From Ricordea florida (lineage: Eukaryota; Cnidaria; Anthozoa; Corallimorpharia; Ricordeidae), in contig OX453284.1 in NCBI GenBank assembly GCA_949710005.1, positions 7,270,477 through 7,334,476 on the forward strand: DNA of 64,000 nucleotides, read 5' to 3'. Each line of letters starts with the position of its first letter. Positions within the stretch are counted from its first letter, which is position 1. The position numbers were made by a program, and so were the translations under genes. The notes beneath the pieces were generated by a model that was given only the letters and a program-made list of their open reading frames with translations, did no database searches and was not told where the DNA came from. Shown piece after piece: positions 46,288 to 58,200 of the stretch.

Positions 46288-49200
46288 GTATGCAGGAGAA
46301 AACAACTCATGTCATGACCTATACTATCAATCTAATTTTTGTGATAAGTTTACGCGTAATATCTCTTTCATCTCTAGGGTATTACTTTGTGGCATGGCTC
46401 ATGTTGGACCAGACGGTATTCACTGTAACTTATCTGAATAAAACGAGCATCGAATACAAGACATTAGCATTGTCAGCAATTGACGAGGTAGGTTACCATA
46501 AGTAACTCATAGCTGCTTATGCGTAACTGTTTTGCTCGCAGTAACTGGTGCGATAAACTTGTACCTGCTATTTATATTGCTGGAAAGAAGCTTGTGTAAG
46601 GCAAAGGCTGTCTTAAACCCTTAACTACAATACTTATTATCCAACTTTCCTTTATGCAGAGCGAAAACAAAATGGAAAAAAAACAGCTAGGATTTTAAGT
46701 ACTTCTAATAAAATGCTGTTGAAGTAGAGGCAGCATACCCCTTATAGACTTATAGATTATCAAAAGTGAACTATGCCTTTATGTACAAGAAATTGGGTAA
46801 ATCAAAATAAATTGATAAAGTAAGTTATACCACCGTAATTCGAAAAGGAGTTGCTGACGTTTCGAGCGTTGGCCCTTTGTCGGAGCGAATGACGAAACTA
46901 TTCGCACTATACCTTTGCGTACTTGGTTTTATAACTCACTCTACCCCACCCCCTCCCCCCCGATCTCTATCCCCCTTCCTTTTATGTCCCTTTCACTGAT
47001 CCCAGTTCATTATTAAGTTCTGCTTTCATTTGTAGGTTCATAGCCATCTTAACGCTGTCTCGGGATATTTGTTCTCCAGGCTTTTGAGACTAAGGTACAT
47101 TTCTCCTTTAATCCATCTCCCAGTTGAATTTTAAAGAGATTTTCAGCATTGAATTGTTAACGTTATTGAAATCGCATCCGAGCAACAAGATGGCATAAGC
47201 CTGAGAGTGGGTTCTTGTATAGTTATCATATATACACACACACATACATATCTATACATATATTCTACACAAAAAGTTTTCCTTTTTCGTTCTCGTCTAC
47301 TTTTAGTTACCATTCCTTATTTTTTTAGTTATTTACTTAACCAAAACATGTTCAATTAAGGTGCGGTGCGGTGTCGGACGCACTAAGGTTTGCTTCGTTG
47401 TAATCTAGAAATTTTGAGATCAATTATTGTCGTTAACACGCCCAACCTTACTATTAATTCATGACAAAAAGAAAATAACACACTCAAAGATGAAATTGCT
47501 GCCTTGAGGAGGAATTTTGATAGTTTTTGAGAGTTTGTCAAGTCAAGTGAAGTACACCGAACCGAGGCCATACTAGTTCAATCGGTGAACGCCGAGTTAT
47601 CGACCCATTTGGAGTTTTATGGCAAATCACATGATAGTCTTCCAAATTCCAAGAGGAGGCAAGAAGGAAGTTTAACCAGCTCTGGTCCCGCCTCGATGAG
47701 CTGACTGCCAAGGTGGAAGAAATTTCAAACGCTCCTACTATGATGATAAGTTTGAAAATGCTAAAGAAAGACCTTAAATTAACTTGGAAATTGCTAAATG
47801 AGATGATAAATAAGCAGACGAGCAAACCTTCATTGCCTTCTTCTCATTAAAAAGTTATGTCTTTTTTTCGCGGGCAGTTCTATTTTTTTTCCCTTTTCAA
47901 ACTTTATCCTCTTGTAAAAAAATAACAAACGCATGTGCCAAAAATCTGAGACACCCTTTTTGAGGTCAATGTGTGAAGAAACGGATGCCATGTTGATCGT
48001 TTTCTCCGACCTAACTTGAGCGGGCGTATAGCTTGATTTATGGCTTCCTGAAGCTTTGTAAACATATTCACATTTTCGAAAAACGGTATATTTTTTACTG
48101 TTTAAACAGATCGGGTCATAATCTGTAGTTATTAAGCTTCCAAAAAATATACGGTTTATATAGGTTTTTGTTAAAACCAAGAACGCTAGAGCGGACCGCG
48201 CGCGGATGGTCAAATGGGTTATACTGATACCTTAAATGTGAAGGGAAGTCAATTACTGATCCTGAGGTGATTGCTGACAGATTTTGTAAATATTTTATTA
48301 ATATTGGCCCAAGCCTTGCAAGTGCCATACCAGCTGTTAATTGTAATTTTCGTTCATTCCTCATCGACAATTATATAAATTAGTTCTATTGTCTCACGAC
48401 GGAGTCACTTGGGTGGTAGTCTGACGTTAACTTTCGATTGCTTACTGCTAGTCTTCTTCAGGCGATAGGGTCGACTGTTCCCTGTGCAGCATTATATATC
48501 ACGTTGGTCTGCTGTGATTGGTGCGTCTCGATCCGGCCTTTGCTTTCGTTAACCATGCGGACGCCGGAGGAAAACATCGCCTTAAAAAGACTATCAGTAC
48601 AGGCAGTCGAAACGTCGCGACCACCACCCAAGTGACTCCGTCGTGAGACCATAGAACTAATTTAGATAATCATTTAAGATACCGCGATGAATAACAATCT
48701 TTTCCATAAAAATAACGACCCTTATACTCTGAAGCCAACAACTACAATAGAACTTGAAAACGTTTCTAAAAAATTAGCTTCTGGGAAAGCCCCTGGTCTT
48801 GACAACATTCCAATGCGTGTAATCAAAAGCTCTTTTCACTTAATTTCGTCAGCGAATACTATTAATCAGTCACTGCAAAAAGGCATTTTCCCAGACTAAC
48901 TGAAAATTTCTAAAGTAATTCCTGTTTACAAAAGGGAGAATCCTTGTCGTTTCGTGAATTACATACCAGTTTTTCTTTTTCATCGAATTTTTCGAAATTT
49001 TTTCTAGCTATGTACAATCGGTTAATAGAGCTTATTCAAGAATATGACATACTCTTGCTGTTGTCAATTTGAAAATAAAAGCTCAAGAAGTAGGGAGAAA
49101 CACTCGCCTGCGGCTCGTGTTTCCCCCTACACTTCTTTCGTGCTCTCGTCACCTCCTGCGTACTTTATAACAGAACAAAGCCCAGAGGAGGCTTATTTAT

Positions 49201-52200
49201 TTGTTAATTGATAGACATATGAGGGGGCCCCTCTTATAAGCCCGGTGGTTTCTTGGAGTTTCCTGGCTACAATTATTGTAACACCCATCCTTTTTTTTAT
49301 TAATGACTTTCTGATTGGAGAAGGCTGGTGCGTCGGCAGAGAATAAAGCCGCGAGAAGAGTATTGTGTGTAGAAAAATTTCAAAAACGCTGCAAAAATGT
49401 GTAAGGGAAGAAAGATTTTACATCACAATGGTTGTTCACGTGTCTCTCATTCTTTCACCGAATGATAGCACATGTTGTCCTCATGCCTGTCGTTCTTTCA
49501 GCGAATCAAGGCACAGGGATTAGCATAGGAGGAGTTTGTCACGCATCGGTAATTTTACAATGCAACAGCAATGTCGCTCCTCTTTGTTTACCGTGTGTGT
49601 GCATTGTGAGAAAGTAGTAAAAGTGCATGTTTTATATTTTCAAGGTAAGGTTAAGTAAAGAGAAGAACGTTGGAGTGCTTGTTGTTTAACAAGTGTATGA
49701 CTTATCAGTCCACAGGAATCACCCGAGATATCGACATTTGCTACTGCGGAAATAGCTATATACTCTACTGAGGAGAGTGTAGATGATATTACAGCCAAGC
49801 TCAGCGAATTGACGGGAAGTGAATCCAGTATGTTCACTTCCAGTTACCTGAAAATTCAGTATTCGCGTAAGTTGTGTTTCTTTTCGTTGTTTCGACATTC
49901 ATCAATTACCAATTCCGTCAATTGACTTCAAGCCTTGAAGTTACTAAGTACACCCAAATACGCATAGCCTAACTAAATAGAAATTCTACAAAAGTTACCA
50001 GTTTGCTGAAAAAACGTTTATTTATGTTGTGGTTCAATTTTAAATTTTATTTTCCTTTGTTTCAAACTCGTTATCATACATTACCATACCAAAAAAGCAA
50101 AGGTAAACAAACTTTAAACCAAGACACATGTTTGTTCCAGGATCGTGTAAATGCAGACCCCCTACAGTTGACTTGCAAATGAAGAAATCTCTGGCTGAGG
50201 CAGATATTGTTAACACTACAGACAGTTCTTTTTATCTTAGAACTCGTGTGACGAGCAACTGCAGCTCGTCTAATGCTACGAACTGGAAATGGATGCTTTC
50301 TAGGATCGCAACAGCAACTGGTTACTTTTCGCCGTTTATGACCCACGGCTTCTCAAACAAAAATGCTATTAAAGTACATCCACGGGTCCTTGGACCCGGT
50401 TATTTCTACGTTTTGGTGGAGGCCTGGGTTCCCGATAAGCAAGGGACGTTCGCCTACGATTTCGGGTTCTTAAAAATCAATGAGCCGAGTTTGATTGCTA
50501 AGGTTTTAGGGCCAGTTAAGGCTGTAAGGGGAATCGGAAATATAACACTGGATGGATCCCAGTCATATGATCCAACAACTAAACGGTCTCCATTCAGAAA
50601 ACTTCGATTTAGCTGGATGTGTCAACGACAGTGTTTACGAGAGCCAATGAGTAGCTCACTGATTTCAGAAGCAGAAGTAGAGAATTGCTTTTATGCAACC
50701 AATCATAGCAGTGATGTTTTCTCCACACGGAAATACGTAACTTTGAATGTTGATACAATGACTTCGAACTGTACATATACCTTCCATTTTTCTGTTGCTG
50801 AGTCTGAAAGGCTTACGCGTCTCAGGCATGTGCTTACAGTCCAGCCAGCGGTCTCCTTCTACATCAGGTAGGTTGATTTGTTCTTATCGCTTGAAATGTC
50901 CAAGAAGGTACACTGAAGACTGTATCCTCAGGCACCAAAATCGAATTTCAAGCCATTGCTAACTACGTGAACTCTGTTTGAAAGGTGTATCACCAACTGT
51001 GGCAGGAAAGTCAGTCCTCAAAGGATGTTAACTCTTCAGGTATTTTGCATTGACCACTCTTGCTTCTCACAAGCTACCTTCAGATGGAACATATACATAC
51101 AGTTAACACGTGATGGGAAAACTATATGGAATGAGCTGACTAACATCACCGAAAAGGTCCGATTTGAGGTGAACTCAACAAGGCTCCAATTACCAAAACT
51201 TGACGAACTGGTTAGAGTTAGAGAAGGCATGATATTTCAGGTTCGTGTTGAAGCTACTGTACGCAAAGGACTCACGGAACAAGTGGCCTACACGTTTCCT
51301 GTTAACGTTCCTCCCGTGACGGTAACGCGCGAGACTGGCTGCAAGGTGAAACCCATGGAAGGGAGCGCCATCATTACGGACTTTTATATCTCGTGTTTGG
51401 GATGGTATGACACGGACACTCCTCTTCGGTACGCCTTCAAATACCGATTCAGTTCCAGTACCATCATTATACAGAGCGGTAATATTGGTAATGTTACGAC
51501 CAAGTTGCCATTGGGGGATCCGTCTAACGGCTATGAGCGCCTGGTGGAGCTGCAGGTAATTGATGCCTATGGAGAGTTTTCAACTGTGGAGGTTACAGTA
51601 AAGGTAAGGCGAGCATGATTGGTGCGGTTCGAGGAGCGCAAACGTTGCTATGACAGCAAATAACTTACGCTTTTTGTAATAACATTAATTGATCATCGCA
51701 GTTATGTACACAACTTAAGCAGCTGTGAAATTAAAGACTGAAAAAAAACTCAGGCCTGAACGGGATTCAAACCCATGACCTCTGCGATACCGCAGCAGTG
51801 CTCTACCGGTATCGCAGAGGTCATTGGTTCGAATCCCGTTCAGGAATGAGTTTTTTTTCAGTCTTTAATTTCACAGCTGCTTAAGTTGTGTACATAACTG
51901 CGATGATCAATTAATGTTATTACATATTACTCCGCAGTTCAAATATATATATCTTTCATATATTCATTTGCATCTTACGCCTTTTTGTTTGCACGATGTT
52001 CAGTAATAAATTAAATGGCTTATTATAGATAGAAGGCTCAATGCTTGGCACCTTTGTTCTGTTAATTTTGTTAATGGGGTCCACCTTACAAAGCTGCTTT
52101 ACCATAGCTCACGTGTTTACCATGCTTTACCATAGCTCACGTGTTTACCATGCATTACCTTAGCTCACGTGTTTACCATGCTTTACCATAGCTCACGTGT

Positions 52201-55200
52201 TTACCATGCTTTACCATAGCTCACGTGTTTACCATGCTTTACCATAGCTCACGTGCTTTCTTTAACAAAATTCTCAAATTTCATTTTTGATTGTTAGTTT
52301 GATTTTATGACTTTATTCTCTTTAGCGGTAGGTTTTTAATGAGTATCACCTTTACTTTTTCTATGAACGCTTTTCAGGTGAAACCTCCTCCGGCATCCGA
52401 AGCCCTGCGCCGTTTATTAAGCGCCGCTCGCAATGAGATGAGGGAATTTGTCGCGTCAAATAACGTAGACAAAGCCGCTGATATGGCTATCACTATGCTT
52501 TCTGTTATCGATGACAACAAAGTTCTTAAACAAGATGAAACGGTGAGGCCCTTTTAATATGTAAGAGAACTAGTTTTCGGTTTCCCATGGCCACAGAAGA
52601 CGTAAAGTGAGTAGTGGTTCTGCGGTTGTGTTAGAACAAGTAATGGTCATAAAGTACAGGAAGGAGTTTACATATCTGCAGTTAATAAAAGCATCGAAGC
52701 ATAATTATTCATGACCCACCCCCAATGAGTAGCATGGCTTTTCTTGACCCACTCCTTACTTGTACATGCACAAAAATGATGGCCCACCCCCTCCTTTTTC
52801 CGGCCCACCCCCTCCTGCACTTTATGACCAGTCCCTAATAGTAATAAAGTCAATAATGAACTTTATTTGAGTGTCAATTGTATCTAGCACTGACTTACTA
52901 ATTGGGGACACTGCAAAGCACAAATGAAATCAAATCAAATCATATTAAATTAAATCAAATCAACTCAAATGTTGGTTTTTGTGGAGAGGGGAAAACTGGA
53001 GTACTCGGGGAAAAACCCCTCGGAGCAGAGTAGAGAACCAACAAACTCAGCGCCTATATGACGCCTGGGCCGGAAACCGAACTCGAACCACATTGGTGGA
53101 AGGCGAGCGGTCTCACGACCACACTAAGCCTGCTGCCTGAGAATTAAGAATTAAGAAGTAACAGTTTCTATGTGAGCTTTGATTTGCAGTTTAAGGATTC
53201 CGTGCTGAGTATCATGGCAGACGTTAAAGTCAATCGACTAAACCTTGTGACAAAAGTTGCGGTTATTGTTGCATATTCAACTAAAAGAGAAAATCAAAGT
53301 CTGCCACAAGATTCACAGGTAGGCAGCAACAGTAAGCGAGTTAAATAATACACCTTTTGCTGTTCATTTACGCAAAATATACATTCATTAACATCAATGG
53401 TTGAAACAATAAGGCGAATATACGTTCATTAGCACCAACATGACGTTCATTAACGCGAAAGAACATTCAAGTATGCTATTTGCATGTCTATTCACATTCA
53501 ATAATATCAACGGACAAACAATAACGCCTTTGGACAATCAAAGGTAACGAATGTACTTTCAATACGGTGTTTTGAATAACCATTTACGCCAAAAGAAAAT
53601 CAATTGCATCATTTGACAATCATTGGTGCAGAAAAGACATTCAATGGTACAATTTGCATAGGAATGCACAATCAATTGCGCCTTTACACAATCATCCATC
53701 CAAAACCAACAATCAATAATCCCAACGGACAAACATTTGTGAAATAACGACAATCAACTACGGAAAAACAAAATTCAAATTCGTTTTATTATAATAAGAT
53801 AATTATCCTTCAATTTCCTCGTTATTCAAACATCTGGGAATATAGGTTTGCATGAATCTGTACCATTGTCCACATTTAGCAACGGTGATCGTACCGATGT
53901 TTATTACAATACGGCATGTACAGTACACAGTTAGGTAGCATGTAGGTGTACGCCAACAATGAAATATGTACAGTAACTAGCGTCAAAAATTTGCTGTTTA
54001 TTGTTATTTCAATTTTTTGTTACACAATCTTTGCCTGAAGCAGATATATAAAAGAAGAACATATTTGAACAAACACAATACCCTGTGTGCAGCTGAAAGC
54101 ATATGGAGAGAGAAGGCTTACTGTTTTTTTTTTTTTTATTTTATTTCAATATTTTAACAGGAACATCTATTTAGCATAGCTAGTTTAAGTAGAGTCCTGT
54201 GTAACATAATATTACAAAATACAAAAAAATAAGAATTACATTACAGGTTACATATAAAGACAATTAAATTTGAAGTCGTATTCCCAATTCATTCTAAGTC
54301 TTGAAAAAACGTTTCGCTTTAGTTTTAAACTCTACAAGAGTCATGCTCTTTCTTATAGTAAGCGGAAGCGTGTTAAATGTGCGTGCTCCATTTATGCGAA
54401 AGCTACCTTGGTATTTACTAGTTTTAGCTAGAGGAATGCGCAGCAGGTCTCGATGTCTGGTGTGATAACTGTGTATTTCTCTAGCATGCCTAAATTCTCC
54501 AATGAGATATTGTGGGGCCAAGCCATTAATAGATTTGAAAACTAAGATAGACTTTAGATAGTCCCGCCGCTTTTGCAGGTCGGGCCAGCTGAAGATATTC
54601 GGTAATTCGACAAACTCAACAATTCTGCCTTCAATGATACTTGCAGCCCGCCGATGGAGTTTGTCTAGGTATGCTTTGTTACCCAATCCACAGCTGTCCC
54701 AAACACTGCAACAATAGTCAAAAAGTGGTAATACCATTGCATTATATAGTATGATACAAGCGTGTCTAGGTAGGACTTTGCGTGCCCTACGTAACATACC
54801 TAGGCGCGAGGAGATCTTTTTACCTATGTACTCTACATGATCTTTCCAAGAAAGGTTTTGATCAAGTATGACTCCTAGGTATTTGAACTTATCAACCCAT
54901 TCAAGGCTGTGACCATTGGCCTGAATACTAAAATCATTAACTGAAGCAAGCCGCTGGTGTGTTCCTATCAGCATCATTTTGGTTTTGCCTATATTCAGAG
55001 ACAAAAAATTAGCGCGCAGCCAATGTATAACATTAGCTAGGTCTAATGTTAAATTATTCTCGATAGTTGAAACTGACTTATTAGCAAAGTAAAGTAAGGT
55101 GTCGTCTGCATATAATTCTACATTGCAGATGCTAACGGCACTAGGTAGATCATTTACATACATTATAAATAATAGAGGGCCTAGTACGCTACCTTGTGGT

Positions 55201-58200
55201 ACCCCAAAAGTGACCGATTGATGGTCAGAACTAATACCATTAATGCATATGCTTTGTGATCTATCTGTAAGGTAGGATTTAAACCATTGTACGGCTGATC
55301 TATTAAAGCCAAGTGCAGATAGCTTATCTAATAATAAATTGTGATCGAGAGTGTCAAATGCTTTACTCAAGTCCAAAAAAACAAGTCCAGTGAGTAAGCC
55401 ATTGTCAATATTGTTCAGGATAGAGTTTGTAATATGCGTAAGACAGGTAGTAGTAGAGTGCAGAGGACGGAAGCCAGATTGTAGGTGAGACAGGAGTTTA
55501 TGCTGTTGTAGATAAGCATATACCATCCGGTGCACAGCCCGTTCGAGGATCTTTGAGAAGACCGGTAACACAGATATTGGTCTATAGTTAGCGGGATCCG
55601 TCCTGGGCCCAGACTTATGGATTGGAGTAACCATAGCATGCTTCCACTCAGATGGTACAGCGCCTTCGGCTATTGATCTATTCATAAGAACAGTTAGAGG
55701 CTTCGCAAGAGCTTCGGCACCGTCCTTTAGGAGTCGTGCTGGAATATCGGCAAAGCCTGTCGGTTTATTGATTTTTATTACCTTTAACTGTTTAAGTATA
55801 AATTCCTCAGATATTGGTGACAGCTTGAAGACCGCTGTGGGGCTGACTTGTAAATTCCTTAGCACTGGAGAGATAGATACAGTTGGAAGTGTTTCACGAA
55901 GACGCGCAATAACAGTTCTAAAAAAGGTCCCAAATGTAGAGGCTATCGACATGGGATCTGTTGTTATTGTACTGTCGACTTCCAGAGATTGGATATGTGA
56001 GTCGCGCACATCAGTAGAAATAGCCGATTTTAAAGCCTTCCAAAGTTTAGAAGAGTCCGACTGGTTTTCTTCTATCAGGTTAGAATAGTAGAGTTTCCTA
56101 GCTTCTCTGATGGAGGACGATATTGTGTTTCTAAGTTCACGATATTTAGACCATTTATAAATGGACCCTGACTTTATGGCTTTTTTATGATGGAAATTTC
56201 TTTGGACAATTAGAGATCGTATTTGAGGCGTTACCCATGGGAGCGAGTTGGAACGTATTCTTCTGGCATAGGTCGGTGCGTGTTTATCAGCTATGTTTAC
56301 CAGAGTGTCTTTGAAGCATGACCATGACTCATTTACTGTTAATGAGGTGTCAACGCCATCCCAAGAGGCAGAATGTAATTCAGCAATAAAGTTTTCCGTT
56401 GAATAACCTCTATAATTGCGGCAATTAACTGTTTTGATAGGGCCTTTGGGGATTTTAGCCCGGCGTATAGCATAAACAAGAGAATGATCTGTTATGGCAC
56501 AATTTAAGACTCCAGAGTTCCTTATTTTTTCGGTGCTGGTGGTAAAAATAAGATCCAGAGTAGTAGAAGTGGAATGAGTGATCCTTGTTGGAGATTTTAT
56601 GAGTTGTGTGAACTGGTAGATATTAAACAGCTTACAAAGTTCCTTCGTGTCCGGCGAGCGTTTCTTTGCAGTAACATCATAATTTAGGTCACCAAGTAGC
56701 ATTGTCTCGATATTTTCCCTTGAGCTATGATCAAGTAAACACTCTAATTTTGGGCTTAGATCTTTAAGTTCAACATTTGGTGGACGATAGAGCGAAGATA
56801 TTAGGAGCTTGCTATTGTTAGGAAAACGAATTTCCAGCCAAACAGTTTCAACCCCGTCTGAGTCAATGTCCGGTCGTGGACGGGCTACAAACTTGGTTTT
56901 ATAATAAATGGCTGTCCCACCTCCTCTCTGTTCATCCTTGCGATCTTTCCTTATGATGTTATAACCACTGATAGATAGTTCTGCATCTCGCCAAGAGCTA
57001 TTAAGCCAGGTTTCATTTAAACATATGACATCAAAGGGATTCTCTTGTAGTAACAATCTTAGTTCGTCGAGGTGTTTTGGCAAGCTTCGAATATTGAGAT
57101 GGGCAACTTTTAGACCAGGTTGTTGTAGTTTTGAGCTAGACCAACCAGGATTAGGAGATACATCGCCAGATAGAATTATAAGCAGGGCAACTGAGAAAAA
57201 CTGGATTAGCTTGAGGGTCTTTGTTGCTTTCAATCTCGCCGATACAGAGTCCGCCATTCTTGTATTTCTAGTTGTTTGTAGGTCAGTTTGAACTCGTGGT
57301 GCAGATAATTCTTTACCGGCATGAAATTTGATGTTCTCAATTTCAACCATGGAGTTTCTTGAAACGAATACCCGAAGAATGATAAGGCATAGGTCAAAGA
57401 CCAGGAGTTTAAACCAAAGGTAGTGCGGAGCCTTTAGAATACGTGTCATCGCTCGAGGAATGAGGAAGTCTGTTCAGTATCGATATGCCACCAAGAAACA
57501 GAATCTCACGTAAACAACGGGAAGGAATAATCCGAGCCTTCAAAGATGTCAACGAAGATTATTTGACGGTTGCCGCTACTATCGGGGTACACAGGTCCAC
57601 GGCAAGAGGTATAGTTACAAGATACGTTCGAGAAGGGAGAGTGGCAAAAAGACCTCGAGGAGGCGCAAATAACGTCCGTGTTGATAATGAAATGAGGGAT
57701 TGCCTGGAGGAAATCATCAACGAAAACTGCCTCCTAACACTGGCACAGATAAATCAAGAATTGAGACGACGTCTTCCACGAAAACCGGTAATCCACGATC
57801 GCACAGTAGCAAGAACGCTTGAAGGTATGCTGTATCGTGTGAAATTGGCAAGGCCTTTCCCAGCTGAACGAAACCGCCCCGACGTCTTGCAAAAATGAGT
57901 CGACTAGGGCAACTGGTTTATGCGCTATGCTGTGGAGAATCATACTGTGTTCGTAGATGAATGTGGCTACAATATCTGGACAGCAAGGAGTCACGGTAGA
58001 GCTAGGACGGGAGAGAGGGCATACCGACAAGTATGTGGTCAGAGAGGGAGAAACATAACTGTTGCACTTGCAATTTCACCTACCAGTGGCGTCGTGTTTC
58101 ACTCGCCAATTCTTGGTGGAATGACCGGCCCAAAATTTGATGATTTTCTTGCGCAGACAAGATTAAACCTCGACCCTGATGAACACGTGATTTTCATTTA

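Larger units (their letters stand above)
47095..49708 (+). other. Gene C intron 5
   Basis: Holds a split reverse transcriptase pseudogene (48236-49040) interrupted by a palindromic element (48375-48665). The rest (47095-48230 and 49045-49708) shows only a short CA-rich run near 47230. Confidence 0.6.
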
